From assembly GCA_947627465.1 (NCBI GenBank), contig CANQWD010000011.1, positions 1 to 64,000 of the forward strand: a stretch of DNA of 64,000 bases. The letters are read 5' to 3'. Below the pieces are notes generated by a model. That model saw nothing but the letters and a program-made list of their open reading frames with translations. It was not told the DNA's origin and made no database searches. Shown in pieces: positions 8,151 to 16,094 of this stretch. A program made the position numbers and the translations under genes. The first letter of the stretch is position 1, and the number at the start of each line of letters is the position of its first letter. Source of the DNA: an uncultured Clostridia bacterium (GTDB taxonomy: Bacteria > Bacillota > Clostridia > Oscillospirales > Ruminococcaceae).

Positions 8151-8237
8151 TGGTGCGAGTGACGGGACTTGAACCCACACGGCAATACTGCCACTAGCAC
8201 CTCAAGCTAGCCTGTCTGCCTATTCCAGCACACTCGC
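8151..8237 (-). tRNA. tRNA-Leu (anticodon GAG)
   Basis: 87 nt on the minus strand with an encoded CCA. Acceptor arms GCGAGTG/CACTCGC, anticodon stem CTAGC/GCTAG with loop TTGAGGT, long class II variable arm, T-arm GGGTTCAAGTCCC. The 3' end faces the accessory island, so this is the likely integration site of the element to its left. Confidence 0.95.
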
Positions 8238-8252
8238 ATTTGTGACTTTATA

Positions 8253-8281
8253 ATTATAGCACAATTCAGAAAATTTGTCAA
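8253..8281 (-). promoter_or_regulatory. Promoter of tRNA-Leu
   Basis: On the minus strand TTGACA (8281-8276), 17-nt spacer, TATAAT (8258-8253), 15 bp upstream of the tRNA. Confidence 0.9.
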
Positions 8282-8393
8282 GGGGTTTTTAAAAATTTTT
8301 TTAAATTTTTATTTGACGCAGCAATCAGAGTTTTAAACCGCTTCGCTTATTGACGATTGGCAAGACGAAAGTAAATAATCAGAGAACTGCAAA

Positions 8394-9047
8394 TCAGCAG
8401 CGAACAGGCTTGTCAGCTATGAATTGGTTGATATCGGGGATTGGCGTCCAGTTGTTGATTTTACCGAAATATACCTCCGCGCCCTCCGGGAAACTCCTGC
8501 TGCTCGCAGCGCGCTCGAACGACGTGTAAAATCGACGTTCAGCGCGAAGCTCGGCGGCGGTTTCCACGGCAAACATATATGCGGAAATTTCCGAAATCTT
8601 AATTATATACGCGCAAAGCGGTTCGTTATATATCGGCTGTTTTTGGTCAGCGCAGATTGAATAGCCGTGTTTCATATCATTATTGTACGCGATATTATCC
8701 TCGCTTAAAACTGCGCGCCAGGATCTCTCCGCGCGTATTTCTTTGAACTTATCGAACACCCCGAAGAATTCTTGCAAGGCTTTTTTCTCGTCTCCCCCGC
8801 AATGCTCCAAAATATGAGTGCGCCAGCATGCGGAATCATCACGGTTATACAAAAACGCAGTATATTCGGTCATCCGGTCAAGTCCGAGCGGGAATAATCC
8901 GCGCTTTTCGTCAAATCCCACCTCGTCCAAAGCAAAACCGCAGCCGTTTAGAAAGTGCCAAAAGGCGGTTATGCCGTTGTCTCCGACATACATTGAGGGG
9001 CGAATTCGCAGCTTTTCTATGAACTTGTATTCTATCGGCGTTTTCAT
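8394..9047 (-). CDS. Unknown protein with an IRPSMYVGD motif
   Basis: 217 aa, soluble. Near the N-terminus IEKLRIRPSMYVGDNG recalls the RPxMYIG loop of GyrB-type ATPases, but no Bergerat ATP-site motifs follow, so this is probably a family of its own (similar short proteins with this opening occur in gut bacteria). The ATG overlaps the stop of the upstream gene in an ATGA, so the two are translationally coupled and probably work together. The downstream end (8393 to the tRNA promoter) has no clear terminator. Function not known. Confidence 0.6.
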   Translation of the reverse strand: MKTPIEYKFIEKLRIRPSMYVGDNGITAFWHFLNGCGFALDEVGFDEKRGLFPLGLDRMTEYTAFLYNRDDSACWRTHILEHCGGDEKKALQEFFGVFDKFKEIRAERSWRAVLSEDNIAYNNDMKHGYSICADQKQPIYNEPLCAYIIKISEISAYMFAVETAAELRAERRFYTSFERAASSRSFPEGAEVYFGKINNWTPIPDINQFIADKPVRC

Positions 9048-9706
9048 TTTATCGCTCCATTCAGGTTCTCAAAAAAGTTATCCCTCCACTTTTTCGAGTA
9101 CGGCTTTACAAAGCATTTTCTGTACGATTTCCAATCGGCTTTCGGCGACGCGGCTATCTCGGGAAGCGCGTGAACCGCGTCCGTTAAATCGCATGCGTGT
9201 TCGATTTCTCCCTGTTGGATAAGCGTTTCGATTTTATCGCAAGCGGCGGCAAGTACGGCTTGAAGTTCCGTAAAATCTTCGGGCAGCGCAGAATTTGCCA
9301 TGCGCACTTTCGGCAAACATTCGAGCGCGGATTTTCCGGCGTTATTCAGCAGAGCGCTCCGCAGAGCCGTCAAAGCATCCGACAGCTCCCCTATCTGCGA
9401 ACAGACCGTGCCCTTGCCGAAATGCTTTTCAAGCAGCCTGTCAAACACGCCGTCGTCGTATTTCGCGGAATATGTTTCTCGCGGCTTGCTTAAATCCGCA
9501 CCAAATTTCAAAATACTTTCGGGAACCGATGTCACCGCGTAAAACAGCACGTTCATTCGCTCAAAATCGGCGTTCTTCGCAAGCTTTTCGCAGAGCGTCA
9601 ATCCCTCCGAAATAAACTTATCCCACCTGTTGGGGTAACGGTTGTGCAAGGTTTTCATTTGCCGAAGCCGTTTCAGCGTCTCGGCAATCATTTGCTTTTC
9701 GGTCAT
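9044..9706 (-). CDS. Unknown helical protein, coupled to the IRPSMYVGD protein
   Basis: 220 aa from ATG 9706, which has GGAGG four bases upstream; a longer frame to 9850 runs into a GC-rich inverted repeat and is not supported. The sequence is alpha-helical with no signal peptide, membrane segment or Cys motif. It contains KTLHNRYPNRWDKFISEGLTL early and a KSYRKCFVKPYSKKWRDNF tail. Its stop overlaps the next start. No family recognised; the pair is adjacent to the MoxR gene but separated by about 400 bp of inverted repeats. Confidence 0.6.
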   Translation of the reverse strand: MTEKQMIAETLKRLRQMKTLHNRYPNRWDKFISEGLTLCEKLAKNADFERMNVLFYAVTSVPESILKFGADLSKPRETYSAKYDDGVFDRLLEKHFGKGTVCSQIGELSDALTALRSALLNNAGKSALECLPKVRMANSALPEDFTELQAVLAAACDKIETLIQQGEIEHACDLTDAVHALPEIAASPKADWKSYRKCFVKPYSKKWRDNFFENLNGAIK

Positions 9707-9756
9707 TTTTCCTCCAATCGGCGTTTTGGAGTGTGTTATGGTTTCAGTTCCGGGAG

Positions 9757-9839
9757 CGGGGGCGCGAAAAATCGCCTTCAAGCGTGCGGAAACGTTTGAA
9801 CTGTAATCGGGCGATAGCCGGCGATTTTGAGTGCCCCCG
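9757..9839. repeat. GC-rich inverted repeat 1
   Basis: cgggggcgcgaaaaatcgcc (9757-9776) pairs with ggcgattttgagtgcccccg (9820-9839), three mismatches. Part of a 330-bp cluster of inverted repeats in the 9707-10114 gap. Confidence 0.85.
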
Positions 9840-9996
9840 CCCGCGTCCACGCTTGAGCGCTGCAGGTGCGTTCCGTGTTATGTAAACGCGCGAACGGGCG
9901 GACGTTTCAAGCGCAGCCGCGAAACGGGGAGGCTTTTCCTCACGCCCCGCTCGGGTCGCGCCTGCGGCGTTCCCCTCGGGGGCATTCGGAAAAGCC

Positions 9997-10088
9997 GTGA
10001 GCCGCGCCCTCGAAAACGCCGCGCTATCGCGCTGATGCGAAAGAAAGCGCAGCCGCGTCCTCAAGGCGTTTTCTCGGGCGCGGCTCAC
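9997..10088. repeat. GC-rich inverted repeat 2, 24-bp arms
   Basis: Arms 9997-10020 and 10065-10088 (gtgagccgcgccc... against ...gggcgcggctcac) match at 22 of 24 positions. It lies just 3' of the MoxR stop codon, where it could act as a terminator or mRNA-stabilising hairpin. A shorter pair ggcttttcc/ggaaaagcc (about 9931/9988) nests beside it. Confidence 0.85.
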
Positions 10089-10114
10089 ATAAATTACGAG
10101 GCTGCGGCGTTAAA

Positions 10115-11029
10115 TCAAACGGGCACGGCAGTCTCCGAAATGATCTTCTCAACGATTTCCTCGGAGGAGACGAACGCGGTCTGCCCCGCAGCGAGGATAA
10201 CGCGGTGTGAAAGCACGGACACCGCCATAGATTTCACGTCGTCGGGAGTCGCAAAGTCGCGGTCGTTGATGACAGCCATAGCTTGAGCAGCCTTGTAGAG
10301 CGCGATAGACGCGCGCGGCGAAGCGCCGAGTTTGACTTCTTCGCGATTGCGCGTAGCGCCGACGATCATCAAAATGTACGCCTTGACCTGCTCCGAAACG
10401 CGAATGTTGCTTGCGGTCTCACGCAGAGCCATAACGTCGTCCAAAGTCATAACGGACTGCACGGGCATTTTCTGCGGCATTTTCTCAAGCATCGAAAGCT
10501 CCGCCTTGCGGTCGGGATAGCCTATGGAAAGGCGCATCAAAAAACGGTCGAGCTGCGCTTCGGGAAGATGATAGGTGCCGTAGGTCTCAATGGGGTTTTG
10601 GGTTGCGAGCGTCATAAACGGCACGGGGAGTTTGTGTGTTATGCCGTCCACGGAAATTTGCAGTTCTTCCATAGCTTCAAGTAGCGAGGACTGCACTTTC
10701 GGCGAGGTTCTGTTTATCTCGTCGGCGAGCAGGAAGTTGCACATAGCCGCGCCCGCTCTGTAGGACGATTCCCCCGTGCGCTGGTCGATAACCGTGTAGC
10801 CGATAACATCCGAGGGCATAAGGTCGGGCGTGAATTGAATACGCCCGAACGTACCCGAAACGGACTTCGCGAGTGTCTCCGCAAGCAGGGTCTTCCCTAC
10901 TCCCGGCACGTCCTCGATAAGCACATGACCGCCCGCTATCATAGCGCAAACTATCTTTTCGATAACGTCGCGCTTGCCGAGAATTACCGTCTCAATGTTA
11001 TTTATAAGTTGTTCAATTTTTGCGTTCAT
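10115..11029 (-). CDS. MoxR-family AAA+ ATPase
   Basis: 304 aa, the normal length of the family. Walker A GVGKT (residues 43-47), Walker B LLADEINR (about 104-111), the sensor 1 segment LATQNPIE and the arginine-finger region LPEAQLDRFLMRLSIGYP are all present; the C-terminal lid domain has SPRASIALYKAAQA. MoxR ATPases act as chaperone-like factors, usually with a DUF58 partner and von Willebrand-type proteins. Here no DUF58 or transglutaminase gene follows; only the inverted-repeat region does, which is unusual. AAGGAA lies upstream of the start. Confidence 0.9.
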   Translation of the reverse strand: MNAKIEQLINNIETVILGKRDVIEKIVCAMIAGGHVLIEDVPGVGKTLLAETLAKSVSGTFGRIQFTPDLMPSDVIGYTVIDQRTGESSYRAGAAMCNFLLADEINRTSPKVQSSLLEAMEELQISVDGITHKLPVPFMTLATQNPIETYGTYHLPEAQLDRFLMRLSIGYPDRKAELSMLEKMPQKMPVQSVMTLDDVMALRETASNIRVSEQVKAYILMIVGATRNREEVKLGASPRASIALYKAAQAMAVINDRDFATPDDVKSMAVSVLSHRVILAAGQTAFVSSEEIVEKIISETAVPV

Positions 11030-11040
11030 TTCTTATTTCC

Positions 11041-11332
11041 TTTCTTCTTTTGAATGTTGCCGCACCGACGACTATTTGAGTTTGCGCGCAAATCAGAAAC
11101 CCTTTCCGTGGCAGCATCGTCTTTCGCGGCGATACTGCCTATCAGCGTGGGTATTATGTTGAAGTAAAATCCAAAGATTTACGAGCGAAACGCGAAAAAA
11201 CACCGCAACGCAACCTATTATTGAGTAACACAGCAGCGGATTTTTTCATGATGAGTTCTCCTTTATAGGCGCTTATAAACATTCCCTGTAATAATTATAT
11301 CACCTTTACTCAACACTGTCAAGTGCCTGTAA
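11041..11332. other. Intergenic stretch with a short unassigned frame
   Basis: No supported gene. On the minus strand a GGAG followed by ATG near 11251 opens a 31-codon frame beginning MKKSAAVLL, which resembles the start of the neighbouring membrane gene (MKKTAATVLL). Shifting frame after codon 8 continues a hydrophobic stretch, so this may be a degraded duplicate. Confidence 0.3.
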
Positions 11333-11737
11333 TCAGCGGCGCTCAAACAGGTCGGAAAGCGCCGTCCATACTATCGTGCAAACCGCAAGGAAAACCGTTG
11401 CGCCTATCAGTGCCACAGCAAACGCAAAACCCGCAAGTCCGCCGTAATCCGTACTCTCCGCCATATTCATATAAATGACAATACCGAAGCTTATCGCGGG
11501 AACGAACGGGGCAATCAGCGTACACAAAAAGAACTTTCCTTTGGTAAAGCCGTACTTGCCGCGGAATTTTCTGTAAACGAACATTATCGGCATATCCAAA
11601 ACGGCAAGCGCAAGCGCATATATCGGAACCCCGATGCGTGAGAAAACGGGAGAAAGTATTGCCATCAACAATATTATCAGCGCCTCGCCCCCAATATTCA
11701 AAATTATAAGCAAAACCGTCGCGGCAGTTTTCTTCAT
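11333..11737 (-). CDS. Small four-helix membrane protein of unknown function
   Basis: 134 aa with four predicted membrane segments (about 6-28, 37-54, 70-90, 100-125) and a basic loop YRKFRGKYGFTKGKF between the second and third. GAAAGG lies upstream of ATG 11737. It stands alone between the MoxR and MsmX genes, both on the same strand. I recognise no family; the short C-terminus SDLFERR should face the cytoplasm. Confidence 0.55.
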   Translation of the reverse strand: MKKTAATVLLIILNIGGEALIILLMAILSPVFSRIGVPIYALALAVLDMPIMFVYRKFRGKYGFTKGKFFLCTLIAPFVPAISFGIVIYMNMAESTDYGGLAGFAFAVALIGATVFLAVCTIVWTALSDLFERR

Positions 11738-11865
11738 AGTTTGATCCTTTCTTTGTGTATTATTGCCGCTCAGATAATCAGCTTGAGTATCAAATACGCC
11801 GCTTCCCGCGCCAAACAGCTTTTATGTCTCGGGCGGCAGCACGTATTTTACAGCATATCTCCTTA

Positions 11866-11894
11866 CAAAAACAGAGCGGCTGAAAACCGCTCTG
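11866..11894 (-). terminator. Intrinsic terminator after the sugar ABC ATPase
   Basis: cagagcgg/ccgctctg stem followed on the minus strand by TTTTTG. Confidence 0.85.
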
Positions 11895-11918
11895 CAATGT
11901 GTTTGATTAAATGCTCTA

Positions 11919-13100
11919 TTACGAGAACAGCGCGTGCTCATCGTCCTTGTCGAACAGGTGGATCTTGTTCGGGTCGATAGCGAGCTTAATGGTGTCGCCG
12001 GGACGCGCGGTGCATCTGGGAGATACGCGCGCGGTAAGCGGAATACCCTCGCAGTCGATGTAGAGATAAGTCTCAGCGCCGAGCATTTCGGTTACTTCAA
12101 CGTTAGCCTCAATTATACCCGTCTTAGCCGCCGAGAGATACATTTCTTCATCGTGAATGTTCTCGGGACGAATACCCATAATGATTTCCTTGTCGATATA
12201 GTACTTGAGCGCGTCGTTATCCGCTCTGGAAGCGGGAAGTTCAACGTAGAACTTTCTGCCCGAGCCGCCTCTGCCTGCTTCCGCACCGAACTCAACAGCG
12301 TACTTGCCGTCCTGCATGATGAGCTTGCAGGAAACCTGAGCGCGGTTAGCGTCGCCGGAATCGTTCGCTTGGATAAAGTTCATCTGCGGAGAGCCGATGA
12401 AGCCCGCAACGAACTTGTTGCAAGGAGAATCGTAAAGATTGATCGGGCTGTCGATCTGCTGAATGTAACCGTCTTTCATAACAACGATACGGTCACCCAT
12501 CGTCATAGCCTCTGTCTGATCGTGCGTTACGTAAATGAACGTGGTTCCGAGTTTCTTGTGGAGCTTGGAAAGCTCGGTTCTCATCTGAGCACGCAGTTTA
12601 GCGTCCAAGTTGGAAAGCGGCTCGTCGAGCAGGAACACCTGAGGATCGCGGACGATCGCACGGCCGAGCGCAACACGCTGTCTTTGACCGCCGGACAAAG
12701 CCTTCGGCTTTCTGTCAAGCAGGTGAGCTATATCGAGTATCTGCGCCGCTTCTTCAACCAGCTTCTTGATCTGATCTTTGGGCACCTTGCGGAGCTTAAG
12801 ACCGAACGCCATGTTGTCGAACACCGTCATATGAGGATACAAAGCGTAGTTCTGGAAAACCATCGCGATATCTCTGTCCTTGGGGGCAACATCATTTACA
12901 AGACGGTCGCCGATAAACAACTCGCCCTCGGAAATCTCCTCCAAGCCCGCGATCATACGAAGAGTCGTAGACTTACCGCATCCGGAAGGACCGACGAAAA
13001 CAATAAACTCCTTGTCCTTGATATTCATCGTGAAGTCCGATACGGCGGTAACACCGCCGGGGTAACGTTTGTAGATACCTCTTGCCGATAAACTAGCCAT
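11919..13100 (-). CDS. msmX: Sugar ABC transporter ATP-binding protein (MsmX/UgpC type)
   Basis: 393 aa. Walker [11 protein letters not shown]-loop [14 protein letters not shown], signature [14 protein letters not shown], Walker [14 protein letters not shown] and the switch His in VTHDQTEAM are complete. The C-terminal third is the OB-fold regulatory domain of the CUT1 subfamily ([12 protein letters not shown]). It energises carbohydrate import at the membrane. No permease or binding-protein gene is adjacent, which fits the known role of MsmX as a shared ATPase for several sugar transporters; the mannanase encoded 3 kb away is a plausible source of substrates. ATG follows GGAGG. Confidence 0.93.
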   Translation of the reverse strand: MASLSARGIYKRYPGGVTAVSDFTMNIKDKEFIVFVGPSGCGKSTTLRMIAGLEEISEGELFIGDRLVNDVAPKDRDIAMVFQNYALYPHMTVFDNMAFGLKLRKVPKDQIKKLVEEAAQILDIAHLLDRKPKALSGGQRQRVALGRAIVRDPQVFLLDEPLSNLDAKLRAQMRTELSKLHKKLGTTFIYVTHDQTEAMTMGDRIVVMKDGYIQQIDSPINLYDSPCNKFVAGFIGSPQMNFIQANDSGDANRAQVSCKLIMQDGKYAVEFGAEAGRGGSGRKFYVELPASRADNDALKYYIDKEIIMGIRPENIHDEEMYLSAAKTGIIEANVEVTEMLGAETYLYIDCEGIPLTARVSPRCTARPGDTIKLAIDPNKIHLFDKDDEHALFS

Positions 13101-13578
13101 AATATATAACCTCCTGAAAGTAACTTAACTATTATGAGACGCGGTTTATGTTTATGTGAGATCCGCGCTCACAATTATTTTGCTAATATTATTCTACCAA
13201 AATTGAAAGAAAAATAAAAGAGCCTAAACCAACAAATATTTCCGTTAACCTTTATATACTTTCACTAACGTCTACAAAATAAGCACAATAAAACTCCAAA
13301 TCTGTTGTCATTTTGCACAAAAATAACCCCAAAATCACTGCGACGGCAATGCCACAGCCAAATTTTTGGTATTTCGCACAAAGAAGCAGCTCTGAATTTG
13401 GTGAAATTAGCACAACATATTGTAACCGAATACTCGGGAAAACCTATCCGCAATACGCGTCCGCGCCCTCCTCCAACGTCGAACCAAAGGATGGCTTTTT
13501 TATCGAGCCGTGTAATATCGCGCCCCGCCGCCGCATAGATTGTACGGACAAACCTTTATTATTATGAGGAGGACGGCA
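13101..13578. other. Intergenic region between divergent genes
   Basis: About 480 bp, AT-rich near the msmX start. Minus-strand AGAATAAT at about 13190 may be its -10. I see no gene or strong structure in the rest. Confidence 0.4.
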
Positions 13579-14025
13579 ATGAAAAAGAAAAAACATTCGG
13601 GAAAAGCTGCTGCGTTCGGCGCGGTTTTATTGATATTGGCGGCGGTGTGGGCGATCTTCCGTATAAATGCCCGCGGCGATGAGCGTCCCGACGGCGCGAC
13701 CGCCGAACAGCGCATAGAATACATAAAATCGTTCGGATGGGACGTCGGCATAGCTCCGACGAGTATAACGGAGATCCGCATACCCGCGAATTTTGACGAG
13801 ACCTATGAACAGTACAATGCCATTCAGCGCGAGCAAGGCTTCGATCTGCGCAGATACCGCGCGTGCTATGCCTACAAATACACCTACGATATCCTCAATT
13901 ACAGCGAACCCTCGCCCGTGCCGATATGCGCCGATCTTATCGTTTACGAGGGCAAGGTGATAGGCGCGGACATTTCGTCATCCGAAGCGGACGGCTTGGT
14001 GACGGTGCTTGCGAAAAAAGGTTGA
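13579..14025 (+). CDS. DUF4830 family membrane-anchored protein
   Basis: 148 aa from ATG 13579, preceded by GGAGG seven bases away; an in-frame start 39 nt earlier lacks a site. One N-terminal membrane segment (about 10-25) anchors an outer domain with IEYIKSFGWDVG, ITEIRIPANFDETYEQYNAI, QGFDLRRYRACYAYKYTY and VIGADISS. This is the DUF4830 pattern seen in short exported proteins of Clostridia; function unknown. The promoter of the next gene overlaps its stop. Confidence 0.75.
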   Translation: MKKKKHSGKAAAFGAVLLILAAVWAIFRINARGDERPDGATAEQRIEYIKSFGWDVGIAPTSITEIRIPANFDETYEQYNAIQREQGFDLRRYRACYAYKYTYDILNYSEPSPVPICADLIVYEGKVIGADISSSEADGLVTVLAKKG

Positions 14026-14028
14026 CAT

Positions 14029-14057
14029 TTCACGTTTATTGGTGTATAATATTCGAT
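14029..14057 (+). promoter_or_regulatory. Promoter of the transglutaminase-like gene
   Basis: TTGACA 14029, 17-nt spacer, TATAAT 14052, directly after the DUF4830 stop codon. Confidence 0.9.
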
Positions 14058-14074
14058 AGTTTTATTAACGGGAG

Positions 14075-15202
14075 ATGTTTGCTATCAAACGAACGCTGAA
14101 ATTATCGATAATATGCCTGTGCGCCGTACTGCCGCTTTCGGGCTGCGGTGACAAAGCGGGCGGTTCTTCCTCTCGTTCGGGAATATCCGCTCCGCGGCTC
14201 GTCAGGAGCGCCGAGACCGTTCAAAGCGCCGAAAGCTCTCAAACAAGCGCCGCGGAAAGCGTCCAAAATCCGACGGTTACGGAAAACACGGCGGTCTACT
14301 CCAACGACCCGCAAAACGCTTGCACGATAACATTCGGCAGTGGTTCGATAACGGTCGAAGCAAAGAATGGCGACCTGACAACGGGCGTTGAGGCGGACTA
14401 TCCGCCGATGAACATTGAAGTCTCCGAAAACAACGATAAGCGCACTTTCGTTCTAACGCCTAAAACGAACAGCTTTAACAAGCCCTACGGCTCGTTCTTT
14501 TTAACGGACGCAAACGGCTATAAAGGCGTTGTTAACCTAAGACTTTCGGAGAACGGCACGGCGTTTCCCGATGTGAGCGAGATAGTTGAGGCGGGCGAGA
14601 ACGCGCTGAAAGACCCGCCGACCCTTTCCGAAGTGGAGACCGCGCTGTATATTACGCTTGACGGCTCACGGGACAAGATACCGCAGATACTGGGCGATAT
14701 CCGAGAGCTTTCCGACGAGATATGCGCCGGGATATCCGACGACTACGAAAAACTCCGCGCCATCGTGTACTGGGTCGCTCAAAATACCTATTATGATTAT
14801 CCGGCGCACAATAACGGCATGCCGCGCGAGTGCTTGTCTCTCGAGTATATCCTCAACAACCGTTCGAGCGTGTGCGGCGGTTACAGCAACCTTTCTTCGG
14901 CGCTTTGCGCGGCGCAGGGTATACGGTGTTATAATATCAAGGGGGAGGCTTTAAAGGGCGGCGGCTGTCTTTCTCAGGGCTTGACGGGCGAATATCACGA
15001 ATGGAACGCCGCCGAAGTCGGCGGCAGAACCGTAATTTTCGACGCGGGCTGGAATTCGCTGAACACATTTAAAGAGGACGGTACGTTTAACAGCGCTCCC
15101 ATGCGCTTTAAATACTTCGACGCGGGCGCGGAGATATTCGCGCTCGATCACCGCGCAAATTCGGCGGAATACCGCGATTATTTCACGCTTTTGGAGGAAT
15201 AA
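14075..15202 (+). CDS. Transglutaminase-like lipoprotein
   Basis: 375 aa. Signal peptide with lipobox LPLSGC, then a Ser/Glu-rich linker to about residue 65, a beta-rich domain (about 80-160) and a transglutaminase-like core. The catalytic triad is visible as Cys in SSVCGGYSNL, His in EYHEWNAAEV and Asp in VIFDAGWNSL. Family members act as cysteine proteases or crosslinking enzymes at the cell surface. A PHP phosphatase gene starts 2 nt after its stop, so the two are cotranscribed, though a shared function is not obvious. Confidence 0.88.
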   Translation: MFAIKRTLKLSIICLCAVLPLSGCGDKAGGSSSRSGISAPRLVRSAETVQSAESSQTSAAESVQNPTVTENTAVYSNDPQNACTITFGSGSITVEAKNGDLTTGVEADYPPMNIEVSENNDKRTFVLTPKTNSFNKPYGSFFLTDANGYKGVVNLRLSENGTAFPDVSEIVEAGENALKDPPTLSEVETALYITLDGSRDKIPQILGDIRELSDEICAGISDDYEKLRAIVYWVAQNTYYDYPAHNNGMPRECLSLEYILNNRSSVCGGYSNLSSALCAAQGIRCYNIKGEALKGGGCLSQGLTGEYHEWNAAEVGGRTVIFDAGWNSLNTFKEDGTFNSAPMRFKYFDAGAEIFALDHRANSAEYRDYFTLLEE

Positions 15203-15204
15203 TA

Positions 15205-15993
15205 ATGATAACTGCGGATATGCACACGCATTCGAACTTTTCGAGCGACAGCGACGAACCGCTTTACGAAATGGCAAAGGCGGCTCTCGAAAAGGGACTT
15301 TCAACGCTTTGTTTAACGGAGCATCAGGACTTCGACTATCCCACCGGAGAATTTATGCTGAACGTTCCCGAATATAAAAAGGAACTTTTTCGCGTTAAAG
15401 AGCTGCTTTCGGACAAGCTTGAGATACTGTTCGGCGCGGAGCTGGGGCTTTTGGATTACGCCGCGCCGCGGCTTTGCGAATTTGCGGAGAGCGCGGATTT
15501 CGATTTCATCATCGGTTCGTCGCATCAGATAGACGATATCGACCCTTATTATCCCGAATATTTCGATAAAATGGGCGACAGAAACGGTATTTTACATTTC
15601 TTTGAAAGTATGCTCAGCACGCTGAAAGCGTTTCAAGGCTACGATATTTTGGGACATTTGGACTATATCGTGCGGTATTCTCATGCAAAAAGCTATGAAC
15701 CCCTCGATTACCGCGAGGTCATTGACGAAATACTGAAAACCGTCGTTTCAAGCGGCAAAGGTATCGAAATCAACACTAAGGGGATGGATTCCCTCGGCTA
15801 TCCGCATCCGCACCCATTTGTATTAAAGCGCTTCAGGGAACTTGGCGGAGAGATAGTCGCCGTCGGCTCGGACGCGCATGAACGCACGCGCGTGGCTGCA
15901 AACTTCGACAGAGCGGAGCAGGCTTTGCAAAACGCGGGATTTAAGTATTACGCGGTTTTCCGCAAACGCAAGCCTTACCTTATTAAATTGTGA
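15205..15993 (+). CDS. PHP-domain phosphoesterase, histidinol-phosphatase type
   Basis: 262 aa. Metal ligands of the PHP domain are visible: DMHTHSNFSSDS at the start, LTEHQDFDYP, FGAELGL, IIGSSHQID, LGHLDYIVRY and GSDAHE. This is the HisK/HisJ type that hydrolyses L-histidinol phosphate, but many paralogues have other phosphate substrates and no his genes are near. A second PHP gene with the same plan lies at 49001, so at least one of the two is unlikely to be the histidine pathway enzyme. Confidence 0.85.
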   Translation: MITADMHTHSNFSSDSDEPLYEMAKAALEKGLSTLCLTEHQDFDYPTGEFMLNVPEYKKELFRVKELLSDKLEILFGAELGLLDYAAPRLCEFAESADFDFIIGSSHQIDDIDPYYPEYFDKMGDRNGILHFFESMLSTLKAFQGYDILGHLDYIVRYSHAKSYEPLDYREVIDEILKTVVSSGKGIEINTKGMDSLGYPHPHPFVLKRFRELGGEIVAVGSDAHERTRVAANFDRAEQALQNAGFKYYAVFRKRKPYLIKL

Positions 15994-16020
15994 TTTACTT
16001 AAAAATTTTCTTAAAAGGTA

Positions 16021-16049
16021 TTGCAATTTTAAGAAAACTGTGCTATAAT
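16021..16049 (+). promoter_or_regulatory. Promoter of the mannanase gene
   Basis: TTGCAA 16021, 17-nt spacer, TATAAT 16044; ATG at 16095 behind GAAAGG. Confidence 0.85.
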
Positions 16050-16094
16050 ATTCTCACCAAAAAAACTACACTATTTTTTGAAAGGATGTTTTTA

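Noticed and set aside
9706-9850. N-terminal extension of the unknown protein at 9044
   Set aside because: The extension runs through the inverted repeat and has no ribosome site, while ATG 9706 has GGAGG in place.
15205-15993. Confident naming as hisK
   Set aside because: Two PHP paralogues of the same plan occur in the window and neither is near his genes, so the substrate cannot be assigned.
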